Shown here: positions 22,309 through 34,747 of the stretch, piece after piece
How positions within the stretch are numbered: the stretch's first letter is position 1
Layout: each line of letters begins with the position of its first letter
Assembly: GCF_022201045.2 (NCBI RefSeq)
Contig: NC_068559.1
Coordinates: 24,435,501-24,499,500, forward strand
DNA from: Citrus sinensis
Lineage: Eukaryota > Streptophyta > Magnoliopsida > Sapindales > Rutaceae
Length of the DNA: 64,000 nucleotides
Direction: 5' to 3'
The notes under the pieces: generated by a model
The model's input: only the letters and a program-made list of their open reading frames with translations
The model's database searches: none
What the model was told of the DNA's origin: nothing
Translations under genes and position numbers: made by a program

Positions 22309-24941
22309 CTAACTTCGAGTCGACGCAATGGGATTCTTACATCGCTTACGATTATGGCCCAGTTCATGACACCGCCCGCATCTTACAGTCCGCCTGTTAA
22401 CGTCCTCGCCAGCCGAGGGTATTCTGAGCTCTTTACGACGGCCAGGTGGTGGTGTCTCAACTGGTGGGTATACTTGCATCTCCACCATTTCATCTGGAAT
22501 TTCCCAATCAGCCACATCACCAACTGGCTCTACTGGTTGTGCATAAGCCATCACCAACGATTCTGTAGTGTAAAAGTCCGAGCATAGGTTAATAAAACCC
22601 ACCCGGTGTGTTAGACACGCCGCAATTGCATGAGCACATACAAGCTGATCAAGCTGAAACACTCTGCATGTGCAAGTTCTCTTTTGCAAGTCAACCAAAC
22701 CTTCCTTAAGCCCACCGCCTACCACTTGAAATCGATGTGGAGACACCGGCCGAACTATCATTCTTTCAACTATAGTTCTTCTCTCAGTGACTATTTCATC
22801 CGCCCATGTTGCTAGCCGAGTAGTCATTGATTCAGCCACAATTTTTCTATCATAAAACCATTGCTGCATTGTTTTTCTAAAGTGATCAACAAGATGAGTT
22901 ACAGGAAATTTTTGAGGTTCCTGTATGAAAGAATTAACACTCTCCACGATGTTGGTGGTAAGTATGCTGTACCTCCTACCTTCAAACTGAGACCTTGCCC
23001 AATTACACGTACCGATATTATTTTCTAGGTAATCAGCCGCACCCGAGTGGATCATCCACAACCCTTCAAGTTGTCTCTTAAATTCCTCGTGGCCATATGC
23101 TTTTGCTGCATTAATAAAGGTAGGCTCAAATTGATCCCAAAGAGCTTTGGACATTCTAAACTGAGACTTAATGTTACCTTTGACGTGGTAAAAACAAACG
23201 TCATGACTTGCATTGTGAAATACTTTAAGAACGGCTCTCCTTATGCAGTACATCGATCAGAGATAATTACCAACTCAGGTCTATCGCCAATCACTCCGTA
23301 TAACTTCATCATAAACCATTCCCAAGCATAATTGTTTTCTGAATCCATGATCCCAATGGCTAACGGATACAATTGATTGTTACCATCAAGACATGTTGCC
23401 ACGAACATGCTTCCACGATATAGTCCCTTCAGATGAGTACCATCTACAGCAATGACAGGCCGAATGTACTGCATAAAACCCTTGATGGAAGATCCGAGTG
23501 CTACAAAATAGTACAAGAAATTACCATCTCCATCCTGCTCGAGGTGAGTGACTGTACCCTCATTAGCTGTAGTTAGTACGTGAGAGTATTTAGGGAGTAA
23601 GTTGTATGACTCTACAGGGTTGCCTCGAACTATTTCAAGACCAACTTCTCTTGCCCGATATGCCTGCTGGTATGTTAACTGAACATCGTATTCTTGTTGC
23701 ATATATGCTCTTATGTCATTCGGAGTATAAATCCTCTTGTCTTGAATATATTTTTCTACGATAATATGACTGACAACCCGAGTCCTTACTTGATGACGTC
23801 CATCAACCAATACCTCATTATGACAAGTGTGTACATTGTCAATTCTCTTCACCACCCAAGGAACATTTTGCTCGTTCGAACATCTAGTTGCTCGAATACG
23901 CCATTTACATGATTCTGAACAACAGTGAGCCTCGAAACGTGTCGTAGTAGACCGTGCAATCTTGAAATCAAACTTATCTCTAAAGGCAACCTTGCGTAGT
24001 TGTAATATAAACTCATTCTTCTCAGCAAATAGCTTACCCACACTGATATCATCTGAATCACAACTGCTAACAAAGCTTGGAGCAACCATGTTCGAAGGCA
24101 AAGTTGGAGCAAGACTTGTAAGGGGGTCAATTCGCCTTCTCGATCGAACCATAAAAGGACTAGGTCTATTGCCTCTGTTATTCACAGGAGTATTGTCTTC
24201 ACACTCATCGTCGTGCTGAAACGACGAAACATTCGAAGGACCGGCTCCTCCATCATCACCATCATTATTGAAATGAGTGCCCCTCGTATTATTAGAAGGT
24301 TCTGCACAAACATTATCCCCCTCTGTCTCATGATGAAAATCATCATTGTCCCGAAAATCATTATTGTGATACGGAGAATACCGTTGCTCCAACGACGTCG
24401 TTATTGGAAATATTGTTGCTCCAACATCCTCTAACGTAACGCCGTTATCATCAATGTTGTCATAATTGTCGTGGATTGGAGAGTAATATTGCTGCAGCGA
24501 TATTGTCCTTGGCAACACCTCTTCATCATTATCGGGGCCAGACATATTTGCTCTAAACGAAGTTTCTGTATCGACATGTGGCTCAATACCTTCGCTCGAA
24601 ATTCGAGGTGATGTGGTCACGAATATAGGAATGCATCCAAAATTGGCTACGTCGGATGCCATATGCAACACAACCCTCACCATTTCATCATCAAATATAT
24701 CCATGGGCAGTGCACATATACGATATAATGTGTTACTAGACCTCAAAGTTGTCTTCATTGTAATACTATATTTATTAGGGTTTATTTGTAACACCTCGTA
24801 TACTCTTGCCAATAACTGATCAAACAGACAATTTTTCCCAACAAAAAAAGCTCGATTTTTACCATTCACATACTCCATACGGCCATCCTCTAATGTCTTC
24901 CACCAACCATCGTAACACAATTCAAGTACAACTGAATCCAT
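22309..24941 (-). pseudogene. MuDR/MULE transposase, single frameshift
   Basis: Two overlapping frames, 24941-23241 (566 aa) and 23253-22309, form one protein of about 880 residues if one missing base near 23243 is allowed for (GCATAAGG where the frame needs one more base). Order: N-terminal PB1/MuDR-N-like part, acidic linker, MuDR zinc-binding DNA-binding domain (CCSESCKWRIRA ... HTCHNE), MULE catalytic domain with Asp about 500 (AVDGTHLKG) and Asp about 562 (IISDR), a CFYHVKGN motif after the break, SWIM finger (CTCRVFQLDQLVCAHAIA), and a CCHC knuckle near the C-terminus (CGRCHELGHNRKRC). It would bind the TIRs and cut DNA. The shift falls directly behind the second catalytic Asp, so the protein as read is inactive unless the base is a sequencing or assembly error. 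Confidence 0.88.
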
Positions 24942-25017
24942 TAAGCCTGAAATTATAAAAAAAAAATTAATTGGATCCGGATCAAATTAATACAGTTTTA
25001 ATAAATCTCTAAGGCTT

Positions 25018-25104
25018 GGTGCGACAGGCTGCCTGTCGCCCGAAGCTTGGTGCGACAGGCAGCCTGTCGCCAGAAATTTTTGGTGCGACAGGCAGCCTGT
25101 CGCC
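25018..25104. repeat. Three TGCGACAGGC / GCCTGTCGC palindromes
   Basis: Near-identical 23-bp palindromes at 25018-25040, 25049-25071 and 25082-25104. Each is GGTGCGACAGGC followed by (A/T)GCCTGTCGCC arms. They sit between the transposase start and the right TIR. They may bind an element protein; that is inference. Confidence 0.85.
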
Positions 25105-25126
25105 AGATTCACCCACGACTCAGTTA

Positions 25127-25418
25127 AGCAAGTTCAGAAAATAACTCATACCACTAAGTGATGCCGATTAGTGTTGGATTCGGATAGATTATGATCGGAT
25201 TTCACCTTTACTGTTGTCTTTTGCCGTCGACGTTGGTTGATGATTAAGCTGCGTTTGGTTTGATGATATGGGAGCAAGTTCAGAAAATAACTCATACCAC
25301 TAAGTGATGCCGATTAGTGTTGGATTCGGATAGATTATGATCGGATTTCACCTTTACTGTTGTCTTTTGCCGTCGACGTTGGTTGATGATTAAGTTGCGT
25401 TTGGTTTGATGATATGGG
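25127..25418. repeat. 146-bp direct tandem duplication in the MULE right end
   Basis: AGCAAGTTCAGAAAATAACT at 25127 recurs at 25273, and the copies are nearly identical through GATGATATGGGA. As it lies upstream of the transposase start (24941, minus), it may duplicate promoter or 5' leader sequence. Confidence 0.9.
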
Positions 25419-25567
25419 AGAAAGATTGTTGCTTTTGGTTTGTAAAAAAGGGTAATTTGGGGAGAAAGACTTGTGTTTGGCTAATGTTGATAGAAAAAAG
25501 TTGAGAGGGTTAGTTGTGAAAATGATAAAATATTTATGGCTATTTTCGTAAATTTCCCCCATAAGTT

Positions 25568-26029
25568 CGAAATGTGTTCAATTAATCTCTGTTTACATTT
25601 ATTTACTGGATATGATCAACATAAGTGGCAGCTAATTCAAGCGTACTGCTTAGGTATTTGCTTCACAGTTAAAAAGGTCTGTATCTATATGAATCGTTAC
25701 AATCGGACATAGCATTTGTGGCTTGCAATTAGTGTACTTGAAAACATACGAATTTTCTTTTCTTTTTTTTTTAAATCTCTCTTTTAGTCGTACTTCACTT
25801 AAGGTTAAAATTTATTTTTGCAATCTTGAGAATACAAAAGAAAAAAGAGAGAATGAGAAGCAATTCGGATTTGTAATTGTATAATAAGAGAGTCATACTT
25901 AGAACAATTCTTTGCTATACTTTCGTCAAGTGTATATTTGAAGAAAAAAAAAACAATAATAATTAGACTTTCGTCAGGTATGTATTATTCTCTGCCTTCC
26001 AAAAAAGTTGAAACGGCGAAAGTTCAATT
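25568..26029. other. Spacer between the MULE and a small TIR element
   Basis: AT-rich, with poly-T and poly-A runs. No gene or repeat recognised. Confidence 0.4.
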
Positions 26030-26033
26030 TTAT

Positions 26034-26739
26034 ATGGAAAAATATCAACTGTCCACTCGTTTTTTCAATTTTTTCAAAAATACGCGATTCTTTTTTTTTT
26101 GCTGGAATCCACCTAAAGTTACATTTTATTTCACTTTTCCACTTCCGTTTGGGATCCGTTAAGAAAACTAACGAAAACTTAAAAAAATAACTATTTTACC
26201 CCTCAAAACGAAAATTAAAATTTCATCCTAAAAATGCCAAAAATAATCAGATTAAGAAATTAATTCCCCATCAATCAATAAAAAAATTAATTCCACAACC
26301 ATCAAATGCAGGGTCTTTTTTTTATAATTTTAATAAAAAAAATATTATAGCCATTAGCTACAAAAATAATCAGATTTAATCTAATTATTTTTAGCATTTT
26401 TAGGGTGAATTTATAATTTTCGTTTGATGAATATCATTATTAGTACATTAATGAAGTACAAAAAAATCTTAATTACTAGAGATTATAACTCAATGAATAA
26501 TAAAACTCTACTTAATCTGATTATTTTTTATATTTTTTAAGGTGATTGTAATTTTCATTTTGGGGGGTAAAATAGTTATTTGCTTAAGTTTCCGTTAATT
26601 TTTTTAACGGATTTCAAACGGAAGTGAAAAAGTGAAACAAAATATAACTTTAAGTGGATTCCAAAAAAAAAAAAAAAGAATTATGTATTTTTTAAAAAAT
26701 TAAAAAAAACAAGTAGACGATAGATAGTTTTTCATTTTA
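26034..26739. mobile_element. Non-autonomous TIR element (MITE), about 0.7 kb
   Basis: The left arm from about 26034 (TCAATTTTTTCAAAAATACG ... TGGAATCCACCTAAAGTTAC ... CACTTCCGTTTGGGATCCGT) and the right arm read backwards from about 26739 (TGGAATCCACTTAAAGTTAT ... CACTTCCGTTTGAAATCCGT) match over roughly 220 bp. No coding capacity. Flanks ATTTTATAT and ATTTTAATAT are similar but no clean target duplication can be fixed. Long TIRs favour a MULE-type MITE. Confidence 0.7.
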
Positions 26740-27381
26740 ATATTTTTTCCCCTCTTAATTTCTTGTTTCTGATTCGTCGGTAACCTTATCAATATGGGTT
26801 GTAGAACCTTGGTGGCCTGGATTACTAAGATTGCAATTAAGTAAGGTTAATTTTATTTGTATTTATCCTTACATATGATTGTAATATAATTATGAGTTCT
26901 TTGAGATTAATGAAGGGTACCAGGATTCTGCTGGGTTAAAATTTTAGTCTGGCGAGTGATAATTTTCACTGATTTTCCCACTCACAAGTAGCATCCAATT
27001 TCTTTCCACCCATGACCTAGATTCTTCATTGCCTCCAAATAAATCTTGAGGAATAATCTAAAATATAGGATACAAAGAAAATTCTTATAACCGCACGTCA
27101 CTGAGCAAAATTTAACAAAGGTGCAACCTCACTTTATATACAGCTAGGCCTCGAATAAACTCTACCTTCAACACAAAAAAGGGAAAGATATGCGTGCGCG
27201 AGCAAGCTTCTGAGAGAGGATAGAGAGGACTTTTCATGCATAAAAGGATTGAATCCATGATACATTATATCAAATAATAATAATAATAATAATAATATAA
27301 ATAGACCTTTTAAATTAAGAAAAAAATTGATAAAAGAGGAAAATCATAGCACAACATACATAAGAGTCAAGTCAGACACCT
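26740..27381. other. Intergenic, downstream of NOP14
   Basis: Expected to hold the NOP14 3' UTR. Contains an AAT microsatellite at about 27274-27297. No gene seen. Confidence 0.45.
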
Positions 27382-30300
27382 TTATTTCCTTCTCTTCCTG
27401 CCTCTTCCCAGTTGTCCAGATTTGAATGCATGTTCTTGTTCTTGAAGGAAAGCTTTTGCCTTCCCAAATTTCTCAGCTTTTTCTTCCGCTAACACTGCCT
27501 TCTCTTTTTCCTTTACCTGAGATAAGAAATAATTGTCTTTACGCAATTCCCGAGCAGCACCTTTGGCTTCACGTTTTATGAGTTTCTTCAACTTTCTTGC
27601 TTCCGCCCGTTCACGATCTGGATCATAATCTCTACCCTTAACAAAGCTGCAGAACAACAACATCATTAGATAAACACAACCAAACCCCACTTCTAGAAGC
27701 ACAATCTAACAAAATCAGTTTTAAGACATTAAGAGAGAGGGCGAGGAGATAGGGTGGCATTACTTCTCCTCAAATTTTGGATTCAACAATTTAATGGGCA
27801 CTGGCTTCTTCTTGCACATTTGGAGTGGCTGCCGCACCATGTGATGTTCATCAACTTTCTTCTTAATAACTTCAGCAGCATCTTTAAATTTTTCTTGTAA
27901 AGCAGCTAGCATGTTCTCCTGCTGTGCCAAATCCAGTAACAATCTTGCTAATGGCAAGAAGATTTCAGGAAAAGAATTCAATCCTCCGTAAATGTCAACA
28001 AATCCTCTAAGTGTTTCCATCACAGTCATCAGCAAACTAGCCCTGCACAAGGAATATTTAGTTTTCATCAATAAATAAACCAACAGTAGAACATTGAAAT
28101 TTATCGAGCATCTCTTCGACATAATAATTAAATCACATCTTGATCGGAGCTAGTCTCAGAACCATACACCTAGCAAAGATCTAGCTACTACACTTCAAAG
28201 AAGACCAATTTAAGTTAACGAAATATTCAAATCTCATGACCACAGCACTCCAAAAATGTAACAAGTTTTATGAAGATTCGGATTTATAACATTCAGTTAC
28301 GAAGTTTGTGGGCAAGGCCTAAAATTTCCAATCAACATATGCTGTGCAAAATGTACCAACAATTACTCACCTAAAATTATCGGATCTGAAAAAAGAAGAG
28401 TCATCTGGCAATTCCATTATCACAAGGAAATTCAGTGGATTGATATTATTTACACAATCACGTATACAAAGCAGGGGCCTGAGTGCTTTAAATTCCAGAA
28501 GATGGTGAAACTGCAACAAAATAAACCAAAAAGAAAAACAGTGTGACATTCATTAAATAGAATCTGGAATTAAATACTACTACTGCATTGAAAAATTGAC
28601 ATGCAAGAAAAAAGCGGCATTCTGGAGAAGCCATTTACCTCAGACTCCTGATAAGATGTTGGTTTACTGTCTGTAGAGGCCACGAGCAAAGTTCGGAGAA
28701 ATGCAATAACCTCTGGACAGAACTTCCGAGATTGTCTACTGACCTGCAATATCATTTATCACGTAAACAACCAGAAAGGGCAACTCCAGAAGAAAAATAT
28801 AATTAACATGCGAGTTCAATGAGAATTGGATTGACAGTGAATATTCATGTTAGGCTGCAGCATGGTTGGAAGAGACAGGTTCACATGGAGAAAAGACAAC
28901 ATTAAATAGTATGCAAAGCTGAGAAGGAAACTATGCCCCCACAATTCAAGATCTTAAAATCTAATCTTGCTATCTAAATTAGAGGAATGTGGAATGAAGG
29001 ATACATACACTAAGAACCATGGAACACAAGAAAGAACCGATAGCAATATCCCGGCCTGACATGACAGGACAACGCATGAGATATTCACACATCAGCAGTA
29101 TTGCTGGAGTCATTACTACATGCCGGAAGTCAGAACATGGAAAAATCATGGACCACAGCTTCAAGAGGAACAATGTTTTCAAAGAAGGCCAACAGCCATT
29201 TTCTGCATAAGTAAAATTATTAGGTTAGAAACCTTCATAAACCTAGTTTGATGACTATAAGAACCAAAAATTCTCCAATCATCAAAAACCTGGGTTCTTG
29301 ATATCCTCACAAAGCTGGGTTCGGGTCCGTAAGATTCGCTGACGAGCACATATTGCAGCAAAGTATGGGATTTCAACACTCATTTCCATCAGTGGCATGA
29401 CCAGCAAATTCAACAACTCAAAGTTAAGGGGCTTTTTGTTTGCTGAGACAGCAAAATACTGCAGTAGAACACCATAAAATACCTGGGGAAGGGCGGATAC
29501 ATTACTTTTCACTTCAAATATGGAGTCAAAGACAGAACCGAGAATAGCAGATAATTTAACAGAATAAAATGAGTCCTTAACCAAAGATTTATGCATATGA
29601 ATCAAAAAAACTCAGAAACAGTGCTAAGGAATCTAACTTGCCTCTCTAATGTACAGACTCAAATAAGTAAGTTACATGAAATCAAATAGCAACCAAAATC
29701 TAAAAACAAGAACCACTTAAAAATTCATTGCCTTCTGTCCACAACAAGAAACAACCAATAATACATTATTATGATTAGAGTTTTAGCACTTGAAAGTGCA
29801 CACCTAGTATTAGAGATACAACTAACCAGTACGAAAAAGCCATATCGAGGCATTAATTATTTTTCTCTTCAATGGTCCTCATATGTACCCTGGCTGTTTT
29901 GCTTTAACTGGTTTCCTCCTATTAAAGGTCATGAATTTATAAAATTAAAATTTGATGAACCTACCATACCATCTACCTTAACAAACCCTTAATGGGCTTG
30001 CTACTCCCAGATATTAAGAACTGAATTCTTTTGAAACCAACTATGAGAAACGAAGGCATTATACTACTAAAGATGCTCAATTATCACACATACGCATAAA
30101 GACAGAGAGAAAGGAGAGCAAACAAAAAGTTGCATAAACTTCCATACTTGCATTTTCTTTCGATTTTCTGCTGCAAGTTTAATTGCATTACTTGCCCTAA
30201 TTCGATTTATAACCACAATCTTGTCAGCATTAGAGCAATTCTCCACTAATGCACAAAATTCTTCCAGGCTCTTAGGAGCGTCAATCAGAAAAGGAATATC

Positions 30301-33300
30301 TGGTTGAGTTGAAGGCTGTGTATGATCTGATTTCATTTTCTTCGCATTAAAAAACTTGTTATCTTTTTCCTTGATCTTAACTTTTTCCTTCAAGACTTTG
30401 TTTCCTTTTGGTTCAATCTCTTTCTCACCATCAGCACTGTCATCTTCATCATCATCCAACTCTCTCTCGCCCTCTTCATCCTCCTCCAAATCTGTGCCAA
30501 GATCATCATTGTCACTTTGCTCCCAGTCTTTCAAGGTTATAGTATTTTCATTTTCATCATTATCTTCATCAGGCTCCACATCAACACCATCAGCATCACC
30601 TGAATCCTCAGAGGAATCCTCATCTTCACTCTCGGTTGTATCCTTTCTTTCAAGTACTTCATCTACCCAGCCCCTTTTAGGCTTAGGCTCTTCATCGAAT
30701 GTGAAAGAATCACCCAGATCATCCCCAGAAATTGATCTTGGCCTCTGGGTGGAAGATTTCTCCTCATCTTCATTGTCTTCGTCACTAGTGTCATCAGTTG
30801 CTAACATCCTTTTCTGACGTTCCTCCTGAAATTTTGCAGTCATTCAAGCTATCAAAAACTATATCATTGTAAGATGAATGAACAATACAAAATTTCAGTC
30901 ATTCAAACCAGATCAGATAAACAGAAAACTATATTATCGGAGATGAAAAAATTTTTGCAGCCATTCAAATTATCCAGAATATCACAAAATTCAGATGAAA
31001 TGTATATTGCAGAATAACAAAATTTCATATTATTGAAAGATGAATGAAAATCCTAACACTTAATCTTAATTAGTCACATGCTGACTACAATCCTTAAATT
31101 TTTCCGAAAGATTTTCTTTCTACGATTAAACTATAAGGTGATCAAAGAGAAGATGATAAGATTATATTTTGTAGAACTTGATGTTAGAAGAAGTCTCTTT
31201 CTACTTTATCTATCTAAAACAACCCCTAGAATTTAAAGGTACTCAAAATATTCTATCTATGAATACAGATTTGCTCCAGTGGACACTGTCATCCACCATA
31301 AGTTACATACCTATGTACAAAATGCAACCATGCAGTGCCACAAGAATGGGTTTTAGGAAAGTATCATTCAAATCGTAACACAATGTTCAAGCAATTGGAT
31401 CAATGCACTTTCAACAGTTGAGGATAAATCTAACATGCATAAGTAATGCTCTTTGAGTCTTGTGATCTAACAGTATAAATTGTGTCATAATTTTATTATA
31501 AAAGAAGGGACCTCTGATCCATGACAGACAGACACATATGCTATACGCTATAATCGTTAAACCTACTAATATGAAGTTCTTCTCCAAAAGGAACTACAAT
31601 AACAGTAATGTTTAACAAGAATAGTCAAAATAATTGGAGCTACAAATCACCTCAGCTTCCATGAACACCACACATACTTACCTCCAATCGCTCTAGTCGT
31701 TCTCTCTCCTCTTGGGCAATCTCCTCAGCCGTCTTTGTCCTGTCTGATGGTCGTGCACGCATATCCAATGCCATCTCTTTAACAAGTTTGTCATAAGAAT
31801 CAGGTTGTTCCTGTCAACACAGTGAAAAGATAAGAACAGATCAAATTCATATATGGTGGATGTTGGTTCATATTTTGTCCAGAACAATGGTAGGAAGCCA
31901 CAGTAACTGATAATGAAGGTATAAGAGCTTTCATTTTCTTTTAATATCAGCACAAAAGGCATAAAAGTCCTTATATAGTATTTGATCTGACTTGTCAAGG
32001 AGAAGATTTATTCAGAAATACAATCCAGAGCTTTGGAAAATAGGAAATAAAACCTTACAACATATATTTCAAAAAGTTGTATCTCTAGAACCATCATAAA
32101 AGTGTACCTGTTTAGATGTTTCCATATTTTGATCATCCCTCTTCACATGCTCATTTGGAATGCCCTTGTTGACAAGAGCTTTCAAGGCATTCATCTTGCT
32201 AGGTTCAGTCAATGACAATAGCACCTCAGACTGGACTAGAGATGAGAAGGACTTATCCAATTCTTCCATCAACTGTTCATTTTCTTCCTTCTCTTTAGCT
32301 TTTTGTGCCTTTTAAGAAGAAAAAACAATAAATTAAAAAGAAAAAACACACTCAATCAAATATGTTTGTATGTATGTATATGTATATGTATATGTCTATG
32401 TCTGTGTGTGTGTTTGTGTGTGTGTGTGTGCGTGTGTCTGAGTAATATAAAAATGAATCACCACCTTGAAATATTTGCTCTTCAGAATAACCTCTTCCAT
32501 AATTTCCTTCTTGCTCTTGTGCTTCTGCAATAGGAAAGTCATCTTTTTAAATCAAATTTGAGGCATAATATGTTAACCAGTAAAGAAATAGGTAAAAGAG
32601 AGATCAGTGAAAATAAATGAATCATAGATAAAATAGGACTCACATTCTTCTCTCCTTCCATCAGATCCCCTTCATCTGAATTCTGTCTATGATGAGAACT
32701 AAGTTGCTTCAACACATTTGATCTACCTGCATAGAGTAAGAAAAACATAACCAATTCTACTTTCAAAATCTCAACTTCACAAGAATCAAACAATTAGCAA
32801 CTACAATAACCGAAATAATCAATACAATGTGAATCGAACAACTCCATGATCTAAGCAAGTAACCAAGAAATTAAGAGCACAAGAGCTGCTGATAAAAGTA
32901 GTTGGAAGAAAATCTGATAACATCCATAATGCCAATTTGAATATAAACAAAATGAGGAAGGAAAGAACAATGTTGCAACAAAATAAAGTGTTACATACTC
33001 TCATCTTCATCATCATTATCACCATCATCAGATAGCATGTCATCCTCAAAATCATCTCTTCCAGAGAGCGAATCAATGCCAGGCATTTCAAACTCATCCT
33101 CTTCTCCATCCGATAGATTATACTTGCTTTTCTTGCCCAATTTCAGCTGTGAAATACAACAAAGAAAAAGTAAACAAACAAAGAGACTTTAAGGGAAAAA
33201 ATGACATGCTTTAAAGTCTATAACTAAAAGCTACCTGACGCTGGCGCTGAGAGCGCATGATAGCCTTATCAAACTCTCCCAACCCATCGTTTCGTTCACC

Positions 33301-33579
33301 AATACGCTTATCGACAAAGACCGAGGATTTGCCACTCTGCTCGTACTCTTTGAGCAGCGTATTGGTCCTCTTCTGGATGGCTAGCGAGCGAGAGAGTCCA
33401 ATGCGTACCTCCTCGCCCTTGCGTTTCTTGCCCAAAATGTCGAATTTGCGCCGAGACCAGATGGTCTCGAACGGGTTGTCGGCTTTGGTGGATTTGTTCT
33501 TCATGGCTACCGACTTTGGGCCATTGTTCTTGTTCTTTTTTGACTTTTTCTTGCTCGGCTTGTTGTCGGATTTAGCCAT
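27382..33579 (-). CDS. NOP14: Nucleolar protein 14 (NOP14), small-subunit processome
   Basis: Thirteen exons on minus: 33579-33235, 33146-32999, 32726-32644, 32524-32465, 32308-32108, 31810-31682, 30825-30148, 29482-29290, 29202-29009, 28743-28639, 28510-28371, 28042-27764, 27646-27382. All junctions keep frame, giving 2820 bp (939 aa), the usual size for plant NOP14. The N-terminus is Lys-rich with NPFETIWSRRKFDILGKKRK and EFDKAIMRSQRQRQ. The large seventh exon has a long Asp/Glu-rich stretch. The conserved C-terminal half contains MQVFYGVLLQYFA, EIPYFAAICARQRIL, CWPSLKTLFLLKLWSMIFPC and MCEYLMRCPVMSGRDIAIGS. It ends in a basic nucleolar-type tail (GRGRKRRK). NOP14 with NOC4 and EMG1 acts in 18S rRNA maturation and 40S assembly in the nucleolus. 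Single, intact; no lesion seen. Confidence 0.95.
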
Positions 33580-33611
33580 GATTACGGTTTCGGTTTGCTT
33601 TGCTGGAGGAG

Positions 33612-33621
33612 TTTAGGGTTT
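33612..33621 (-). promoter_or_regulatory. Telo-box in the NOP14 leader
   Basis: TTTAGGGTTT on plus reads AAACCCTAAA on the gene strand, about 33 bases before the NOP14 ATG. Telo-boxes are enriched in the proximal promoters or leaders of plant ribosome-biogenesis genes, fitting NOP14. Confidence 0.6.
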
Positions 33622-34400
33622 TGTGGATGTTTGGAGCTGGGGTTTTAGTCTTAGGTTGATGGTAAAGTCGAGCGGTTTGCATTTTGGGTTGGATCCGGGT
33701 CGGGTATTAAAGCCATCCTGTTTACTGATTCGGCAGGTGTAATACTCTTCACACCCTCGTTAGAATCCTTATAGAGCCCCATTTTTCTGTAATTATAGTT
33801 CTACCACAAGAGGAAATTACATAAGAGGACAGATTTGAATTACCTAAAAATTTAACTTTACCCCCATAATTTAGGATATAATCAATTTATCCCACCAAAA
33901 TTGAAAACGTCAATGTAACCCATTCTGTTAATTTTTCCGTTGAATTTTAACAGCTAAAGGGTAAATTCTTACATTAACTTTTCGAAAATTTAAATTATAA
34001 AATCAAAATTTAAATCCAAAGGAAAAATTACTTGAGAGAACAAATGTAAATAGAAAAGGTAGAACCAATTAATTAGACAATAATCCTCAAATTGATTCCT
34101 CTCAGATTAAAAATAAATCAAATTTATCTTAATAAATATAATTTACAAAAACACACACAAAAGCCTTAAATATATCCAGACAACATCAAAATTATTTCAC
34201 AAATAATCCCCAAACATGTGGCAATTGTACATCATCTCCAATCTTCAGGTTGCCGCCCGCTAGTAGCCCTAACCTCACGTTTATGCCGCGTGAAATACTA
34301 CCAAGCCTCAGGTCGCCTCGTGCAGCACTGTCAAGCCAAGCTACCATGCGTAGCACATCTCAAATCCATAGTCGCCACACTACGCAGCACCTCTATAAGG
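33622..34400. other. Upstream of NOP14
   Basis: NOP14 promoter side. From about 33800 the sequence loosely mirrors 35080-35205, which may be an old TIR pair around the TRIM-like element. The plus reading at 34218-34457 is not recognised. Confidence 0.4.
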
Positions 34401-34747
34401 ATTCCACAACTAGTCGGTAGTTTATTAACGCCAAGACACCCTATTCTTACAAGCTGATTTTTAAAAGTTTGTTCTATCTTATGGGTATATAACAATTGAT
34501 ATCAAAATTAAAGTAGCTCGATCCTCTAAAGTTGGCTCTTGCCACAGTGGTCCTAATTTCGTAACTTTAAGTGTGTCACTTAGTTGAAATGTGTAAATCA
34601 CAGTGGAAATCAATTCTGAAGGAGGGTGGAATGTTAGAATCCCACATCAACTAGGGATGAGACTAATTGTTAGTTTATTAATCTCAAAACACCCTACTCA
34701 TATAAGTTGATTTTTGAGAGTGAGTTTTTCCTTATAGGTTTATAGCA
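34401..34747 (+). mobile_element. TRIM-like miniature LTR retrotransposon
   Basis: Right LTR 34632-34747 begins TGTTAGAATCCCACATCAAC and ends TTTATAGCA. A partial left copy (about 34401-34494) shares TAGTTTATTAA and ACACCCTATTCTTACAAG with it and ends ATGGGTATATAACA. It is followed by TTGATATCAAAA, a decayed form of the usual tRNA-Met primer-binding site. A purine-rich stretch (GAAGGAGGGTGGAA) precedes the right LTR. No coding capacity. The LTR-PBS-PPT-LTR order in about 350 bp is that of TRIM elements. Confidence 0.65.

Larger units (their letters stand above)
18400..25567. mobile_element. Large Mutator-like element with transposase and Ulp1-type ORF
   Basis: Element 18409-25558 (7150 bp). 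Both ends begin GGGAAATTTAC when read inward, and the inverted ends stay similar for about 80 bp, reaching an identical CTATCAACATTAGC. Identical 9-bp target duplications CCATAAGTT lie at 18400-18408 and 25559-25567. Inside, a DUF1985/Ulp1-type gene on plus (18962-22158) converges on a SWIM-type MULE transposase on minus (24941-22309). This matches MULE lineages that carry a Ulp1-like protease (KI-MULE/Kaonashi). Perfect target duplications suggest a fairly recent insertion, but the transposase has one frameshift. Confidence 0.92.

Noticed and set aside
22354-24434. Plus-strand readings opposite the transposase
   Set aside because: Antisense shadows of a clear MULE transposase on minus.
30356-30817. 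Ser-rich plus-strand reading of 153 codons
   Set aside because: It is the exact antisense of the acidic Asp/Glu stretch in NOP14 exon 7; GAA/GAT codons read backwards give Ser and Phe.
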